Assembly: GCA_027563935.2 (NCBI GenBank)
Contig: CM050454.1
Location: forward strand, 75,412,596 to 75,476,595
DNA length: 64,000 bases
Direction: 5' to 3'
DNA from: Costus lasius
Taxonomy: Eukaryota; Streptophyta; Magnoliopsida; Zingiberales; Costaceae
Part shown: positions 59,401 through 64,000 of the stretch, piece by piece
Layout of the letters: every line of letters starts with the position of its first letter
How positions within the stretch are numbered: the stretch's first letter is position 1
The notes under the pieces: generated by a model
What the model saw: the letters and a program-made list of their open reading frames with translations, nothing else
What the model was told of the DNA's origin: nothing
Database searches by the model: none
Made by a program: the position numbers and the translations under genes

Positions 59401-60312
59401 TGTTTCCAGATGAAAGATTTAGGAGAAGCAGCCTATGTATTAGGTGTGCAGATCTACAGAGATAGATCTAATAGGCTTCTCGGGCTGTGCCAGAGTACTT
59501 ACATCGATAAAGTCCTGGAGAGATTCCATTTAGAAAATTCTAAAAGAGGATATCTTCCAGTCAGACATGGTCTGAATCTTTCTAAGAGCCAGTGTCCTCA
59601 AACACAGTCTGAGAAAGATGAAATGGACAATACGCCTTATGCTTCGGCTATTGGATCCATTATGTATGCGATGTTGTGTACTCGCCCAGACGTCGCTTAC
59701 GGGTTAAGCGTGACCAGTCGATTCTAAAGTAATCCAGGGAAGGCACACTGGATTGCAGTCAAGAACATTTTGAAATATCTTCGGAGGACCAAAGATATGT
59801 TCTTGATTTATGGAGGTCAGGAAGAACTCAGTATTGAAGGATATACTGACGCTTCATTCCAATCTGACCAGGATGATTTCCGATCACAATCAGGCTATGT
59901 TTTTAGCTTGAATGGAGGAGCAGTGGTGTGGAAGAGTTTCAAACAATCAATTGTTGCTGATTCCACAACAGAAGCCGAGTATGTTGCAGCCTCGGAAGCA
60001 TCCAAGGAGGCAGTGTGGATTAGTAAGTTCGTTCAGGAACTTGGTGTTGTTCCTTCAAGTGCTGATCCATTGGTTATCTTCTGTGATAACATTGGAGCAA
60101 TAGCACAAGCAAAGGAACCACGGTCACACCAGAAGTCCAAGCACATACAGAGAAGGTTTCATTTGATCCGTGAGATCATAGATCGTGGAGAGATCAAGAT
60201 CTGCAAGGTTCATACAGATGACAATCTAGCTGACCCGCTTACTAAGCCTCTGGCGCAGCAGAAGCATGAGAAGCACTGTAAAAATATGGGTTTGAGATTT
60301 CTCAACCATTAG
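56425..60312 (+). pseudogene. B3 gag-pol, single frame with four stops and no start codon
   Basis: Collinear with B1-left from the first codon (ACA at 56425 where B1 and B2 have ATG) to TAG at 60310. About 1295 codons in one frame without frameshift. Stops: TAG 57172 (Trp of the zinc knuckle), TAG 57325 (Gln of NVQELK), TAG 59065 (Trp of EIWQMDV in RT), TAA 59725 (Gln of SRFQSN). All are G-to-A or C-to-T relative to sibling copies, three in CHG context. Domains otherwise complete: gag, knuckle CFHCGQLGH, integrase SDRGGEYLS, RT YVDDILIIGND, RNase H. Protease region DTACG as in the siblings. Confidence 0.9.
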
Positions 60313-60317
60313 ATTAA

Positions 60318-60332
60318 GTGCAAGTGGGAGAT
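60318..60332 (+). other. B3 polypurine tract
   Basis: GTGCAAGTGGGAGAT ends at the base before the 3' LTR start TGTTGGGG. Confidence 0.85.
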
Positions 60333-62003
60333 TGTTGGGGTATGCCCTTAAGGCTAATGTTTGAGGCCTTTGGGATGATTTCAGTATCATGTATAAACTA
60401 TGTATAAGTTTATAAAGGCAATGGTTGTTATTCAGGTTGTTACATTATCTGCTGCTGTTATGTATACTTCTGAATAATGTCTCAATGGTGTTCAGCTTGG
60501 CTGACATTAGCATTGTCCTTAGTCGAGATATCTTGGTGAACATGAGACAGCCTTGATATGATTGAGACTAATATGTGTTCCAATCTTATAGGGTGCTTCG
60601 AGCATGGAATAAGATGTAGACACATAGGTGCATTGGATGTACTGGACAGACCCTACTTAGGATATTCAATTGTTTGTCACAATGTGAATAATCCTTATAT
60701 GCAAGCAAGTGGCATATTTCCTCTGACTTGAGATCGCTTGTGTTTCTAAATGATGATTGGCATTGTCTTGAGGTAATTCAATATCATTTGAAATATAATG
60801 GTTATAGATTATCTTGGATAATGAGCATGAGTCATGTTAGGACACTAGTGATAGATATAGGATTGCCTCTCCTTGTTGGAGTGTGATGTTCTAAAGGGGC
60901 CCCCTGGATGAGATGATTGAGAAAGTGTATGGCCATACCCAGATGACTATGTTCATCTGATCTAATCATTTTCATCATATTGGAATTACAGGCTTGACAC
61001 GCTTGTCCAATGAGAACATCCAGTGGCAAAGGAAACATGTATGTCAAGTGAATTGGATTCACACTTGTGCTATGGTTTGGGTGTAGTCTTGGAAGACTCT
61101 TTCCTTCATATCGGGAGACAGTGATGTGTTGCTAGATACCCCTCTCTGATCGTGATAACGTAAGTTATCGTTACCGACATTGAAGGAAACCCTTAGGGTC
61201 GCACAATTTGATGATATGGCTTACTTATGTCAGATCGTGTGGACTGAATGGTTTTGGTTCAGTTTAAAGGAGTTTAAACTCTGATTGGAAGTGAGATCTG
61301 GTCTGATCATGTTTGATTGATTAGGGCTTGAGATCGGTAAGCTTCGATCGGGAGAATTGATGCTTGATCGATGAGATCAAGAGCATCAAGAGATGTGTGG
61401 TTAGATCTTGAGCCATCTGGTTCATATGAGATCTAGACCATGGCTTGGTTTGATTTGGTCTTTGAACCAAATGCAATAGAACTGGTTCACATAAGTGAAC
61501 GCATGGTTCAAAGTGAGAAGACGTTTTGGTTGGTTCGAAAACATGGTCGCATGGCTTGATGACTTTCTATTTTTGGAAGCCATAAGCGTTCCCACGTTGG
61601 ATAACGCCTCAACGCCTCCCTCTCTCTCGAATGAATGCTTCTCCTCTCGTGTGTGTGTCGAGGCTCCACGAAAGAGAAGAGGTAGAGAGTTTTCGCTTAG
61701 CCAAGAAGAAGAACATCTCATCTTCTCCTACACATTGAAGGACACCTTGGAACTTTGCTAGCACAAAGAAGAAAAGGGAGTAGCCATCGTCACCTTGTGT
61801 GCGACTGCTTTGGAGGAGAGCCGCTCGCCCTCTATATTCTTCCAAGTCGCCATCCAAATAATGGCCATGGTAACATCCTATCTTCTCATTGCAAGAACTA
61901 ATAGTTGATCATATGTTCATGCCATGCGATCTTCATGAAACCCTTGTTTTCGCCCATGAAAAATTTTATATGCGCCTGAATTAGGGTTTCGCCCCCCTTT
62001 TCA
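60333..62003 (+). repeat. B3 3' LTR (1671 bp)
   Basis: Exact length match to the 5' LTR. By-eye differences: TACG/TATG near the start, TGTTGCTG/TGCTGCTG, ACCGGTTC/ACTGGTTC, GGGCGC/GGTCGC, CACATTGG/CACGTTGG, CACGTTGA/CACATTGA, ATGGGATC/ATGCGATC. Followed by ATTTT (62004-62008). Confidence 0.92.
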
Positions 62004-62166
62004 ATTTTTGCTTGAGACCGAAAGGTGATTGCTTGAGAATTTGGAACCCTAGAACTGCATGTTAGGATCCCTTCCTTATGTTAGATCCATCTTGATCTTT
62101 TCTAGTAAGATAATTGCCATAATTATAACATGAATCTTTAGATCGAGTGTATTTGTCAAACGTGGA

Positions 62167-62306
62167 GATCTTGTGTGAAAGCAAAGATTGGAACATTGGA
62201 GACCCTTGAGCAAAACTAGTTGCGAGACTCGGATGCACGAAAGTGATCCTTGAGACTCCACTAGAGATTCCTAGAACTCGGATGCACGAAAGTGATCCTT
62301 GAGTTC
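62167..62306 (+). repeat. A2 R/U5 hairpins with constant loop
   Basis: 62167-62189: GATCTT/AAGATT, 6 bp with one G-U, loop GTGTGAAAGCA. 62231-62249: GGAT/ATCC, loop GCACGAAAGTG. 62274-62306: GAACTC+GGAT / ATCC+TT+GAGTTC, 10 bp with a 2-nt bulge, loop GCACGAAAGTG. Homologous to units 2-4 of A1 (3722-3867). Confidence 0.8.
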
Positions 62307-62575
62307 ATCATTTGATAATATCTTCATCATGATAAAATTGAATCAATGAAATCCTTATACATATCTAGTCATAAAAGTTTAAGTGAACGAAACCCTAGTC
62401 CCAGCTTTTCTCTCTAATAATCCCGCTCTTAGTTCCGATTGCTATTTTCACGATCTCGATTTGCCTAGATAGTAAGAAATCGACTATTTAGTATTCGACA
62501 ATGTAGGTCCCTGTGGATTCGATACTTTTTTTATTACTTCATATACCCGTACACTTGCGGTTTAACATCAAGGTT

Positions 62576-62670
62576 TGGTGCCGTTACCAAGGATTAGTCC
62601 AAGGTACACGCATGCCACACTTGTAGTGATTCCCTTTCGGGCTAACAAATTTTTGGCGCCGTTCCGGGGA
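62576..62670 (+). other. A2 primer-binding sites, two tRNA-Asp-like copies
   Basis: Site 1, 62576-62593, TGGTGCCGTTACCAAGGA, follows the LTR end by 5 nt and differs from the tRNA-Asp complement at four transitions. Site 2, 62654-62670, TGGCGCCGTTCCGGGGA, lacks one base pair step but is otherwise closer. The segment between repeats an LTR-end-like CACTTG...CTAACA, suggesting a small tandem duplication across the LTR-primer-site border. Confidence 0.7.
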
Positions 62671-62792
62671 CCTTAGTTTTGTCGATATTGAAGTCGTTGA
62701 GATTATTGCTAGATTAGGTTTTTATTTGCTGTCTTTTTTTTATTTACTGCTTGTTTTCTGTTTCTTGAAATCACTTGATCTGTTTACTTTGC

Positions 62793-64000
62793 ATGCGCAG
62801 GAGCCTTAGGTCAGGACCACTTGTACCATTAGATCCTGAAATCAACAAAACATTGAGAGTGCGCAGAAAGTTAAAATTAGAAGAAGAACTGCAAGAACAA
62901 TCCCAACTGGAGTTAGAAGAAGAGATATTTGAGATGGGAGACAATCAGAACCATCAGAGAACCCTTAGGGACTATGCAGCCCCTAATCATCATGAAATTC
63001 ATTCTAGTATTGCTAGGCCAGCAATTGAGGCCAACAATTTCGAGATTAAGCCTGGACTTATTGCAATGTTTCAACAAGAGCAATTTGGAGGATCTCCACT
63101 GGAGGATCCCAACCAACACTTGGCCTTATTTCTTGATCTATGCGATACTGTTAAGATGAATGGTGTTTCTAATGACGCATTTAGACTAAGACTTTTTCCC
63201 TTTTATCTCAAGGACCGGGCAAAGACATGGCTTAATTCACACCCAGCCGGTACCTTCACCACTTGGAATCAACTGTCCAACTCCTTCCTGAACAAATACT
63301 TCCCCCAAGCAAAACACTGCAGATGAGAAACCAAATTACAAGCTTTCAATAGAGAAGTGGGGAGTCGCTCAGTGAAGCCTGGGAGAGATTCAATGAACTG
63401 CAGTGGAAGTGTCCTCACCATGGATTAGAACTTCAAACTTTAATGCAAACTTTTTATATTACCTTATCTGATCAAACTAAAATGATTGTGGATGCTGCTG
63501 CATGAGGAGCTCTTATGGGCAAAACACCAGATGAAGCCTTCAGACTAATAGAGGAGATGACATTGAACCACAATCAATGGACTACAGAAAGAGGAGTACT
63601 TTACAAGCCTTCTCAAGGTAAGGGTGAAAATGAAGGATTGCGATCATTAGAAGAGAAGGTAAACTTTTTGTGCAATAAGTTAAATTCTATGCAAAGTGCT
63701 TCTGTTTCTGCTGTTACTTGTGAAAATTGTGGCCATGATGATCATACTGCTGAATATTGTAGAACTGTTGATCAGGGTAGTGAGCATGTGAATGTCATAG
63801 GGAATTACAATCAAAGTAGACCTAATGGCCCCTATTCTAATACATATAACACTGGATGGAGGAATCACCCCAATCTTTCATGGAAAAACAATAACAATGT
63901 AGGGGGGAACACTGAAAACAAAGGATTTCAAAGGCAAAATCCCAACCAAAATCTGAATCAAAACAATGATCAATTTTCTGAGATAAAATCCATGTTTGAA
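62793..64000 (+). pseudogene. A2 Athila-type gag, frameshifted, runs off the window
   Basis: ATG 62793 opens MRRSLRSGPLVPLDPEINK, the usual start of Athila gag; an in-frame ATG at 62934 (MGDNQNHQR) is an alternative. The retrotransposon gag domain follows (LRLFPFYLKDRAKTWLNSHPAGTFTTWNQLSNSFLNKYFP). The frame breaks near 63305 and again near 63350, continues as SLSEAWERFNELQWKCPHHG, meets TGA at about 63504 (GGA expected) and goes on through NHNQWTTERG and the zinc knuckle CENCGHDDHTAEYC (63720) to the window end. Non-functional. From GVLYKPSQGKG onward it matches A1 gag-protease. Confidence 0.85.

Larger units (their letters stand above)
52905..62003 (+). mobile_element. B3: complete Angela/BARE-like Ty1/copia element in the A2 LTR
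   Basis: 9099 bp. LTRs 52905-54575 and 60333-62003, both 1671 bp and differing at about seven positions by eye (about 0.4%). Primer site 54578, leader to 56424, gag-pol frame 56425-60312, polypurine tract 60318-60332. The gag-pol has four stops and no ATG, although the LTRs show a recent insertion. Confidence 0.93.
51640..62570 (+). repeat. A2 5' LTR, interrupted by B3
   Basis: LTR sequence 51640-52904 and 62009-62570, about 1.83 kb joined. U3 palindrome array 51893-52270 (perfect TTACGGTACCGTAA at 51920-51933). An 11-bp hairpin at 52622-52647 (ACGGCTGTGAA / TTCACAGCCGT, loop ATAC). R/U5 hairpins 62167-62306. Matches A1 3415-5374 in reverse. Confidence 0.83.
51640..64000 (+). mobile_element. 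A2: Athila-like element, same family as A1, continues past window
   Basis: LTR from 51640 (TGATGACACCGAAATATG) to about 62570, interrupted by B3; primer sites at 62576 and 62654; gag from 62793. Inserted in the leader of E. The 3' half lies outside the window. Confidence 0.85.

Overview
The window is plant nuclear heterochromatin made almost entirely of nested LTR retrotransposons. I found no ordinary host gene, no tRNA or rRNA gene and no CRISPR array. The families are plant-specific: Athila-type Ty3/gypsy with tRNA-Asp primer sites and an env-like ORF, Tekay/Del-type chromoviruses with a C-terminal chromodomain, and Angela/BARE-like Ty1/copia elements with about 1.7 kb LTRs and 1.7-1.8 kb leaders. 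This suggests an angiosperm with a repeat-rich genome; I cannot name the species.

Layout. An Athila-like element H (+) supplies 1-3414 (end of gag-protease, hairpin array, env-like ORF, 3' region) and 45121-47171 (rest of the 3' region, 3' LTR). A second Athila-like element A1 (-), 3415-45120, sits inside it with 5-bp target duplications GTACC. Inside A1 lie two Angela-like copia insertions of one family: B1-left (-), 6448-32843, and the 5' end of B1-right (-), 38234-41811. Tekay element D (+), 7838-26915 (duplication ATGTA), sits in the LTR of B1-left, and copia B2 (-), 9110-18227 (duplication TTAGG), sits in the 5' LTR of D. A truncated Tekay relative, D' (+), 32844-38233, sits in the leader of B1-left and is fused to the gag start of B1-right. 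The deepest point is five layers: H > A1 > B1 > D > B2. To the right are an LTR-like remnant C (-), 47180-48311, a decayed sister copia E (-), 48312-51639, and Athila-like A2 (+), from 51640 past the window end, whose LTR holds copia B3 (+), 52905-62003 (duplication ATTTT).

Coding state. D is a full element with one nonsense codon. B1-left and B2 each have one 1-nt frameshift. B3 is open in one frame from end to end apart from four transition-type stops and a lost start codon. H and A1 show gag-protease and env-like parts but no reverse transcriptase or integrase, so they look non-autonomous.

Most interesting signals. Several short RNA-hairpin families appear to keep their pairing while their sequence changes: (1) R/U5 hairpins of A1 and A2 with a near-constant 11-nt loop and variable stems; (2) a 3'-region hairpin in H and A1 with compensatory stem changes; (3) a leader hairpin shared by the B and E copia families, with a constant TTGTA bulge between two stems of changing sequence; (4) family-specific palindrome arrays in LTR U3 regions, which in H and A1 recur inside the element just upstream of the env-like ORF. 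All were read by eye; no folding or alignment program was run.
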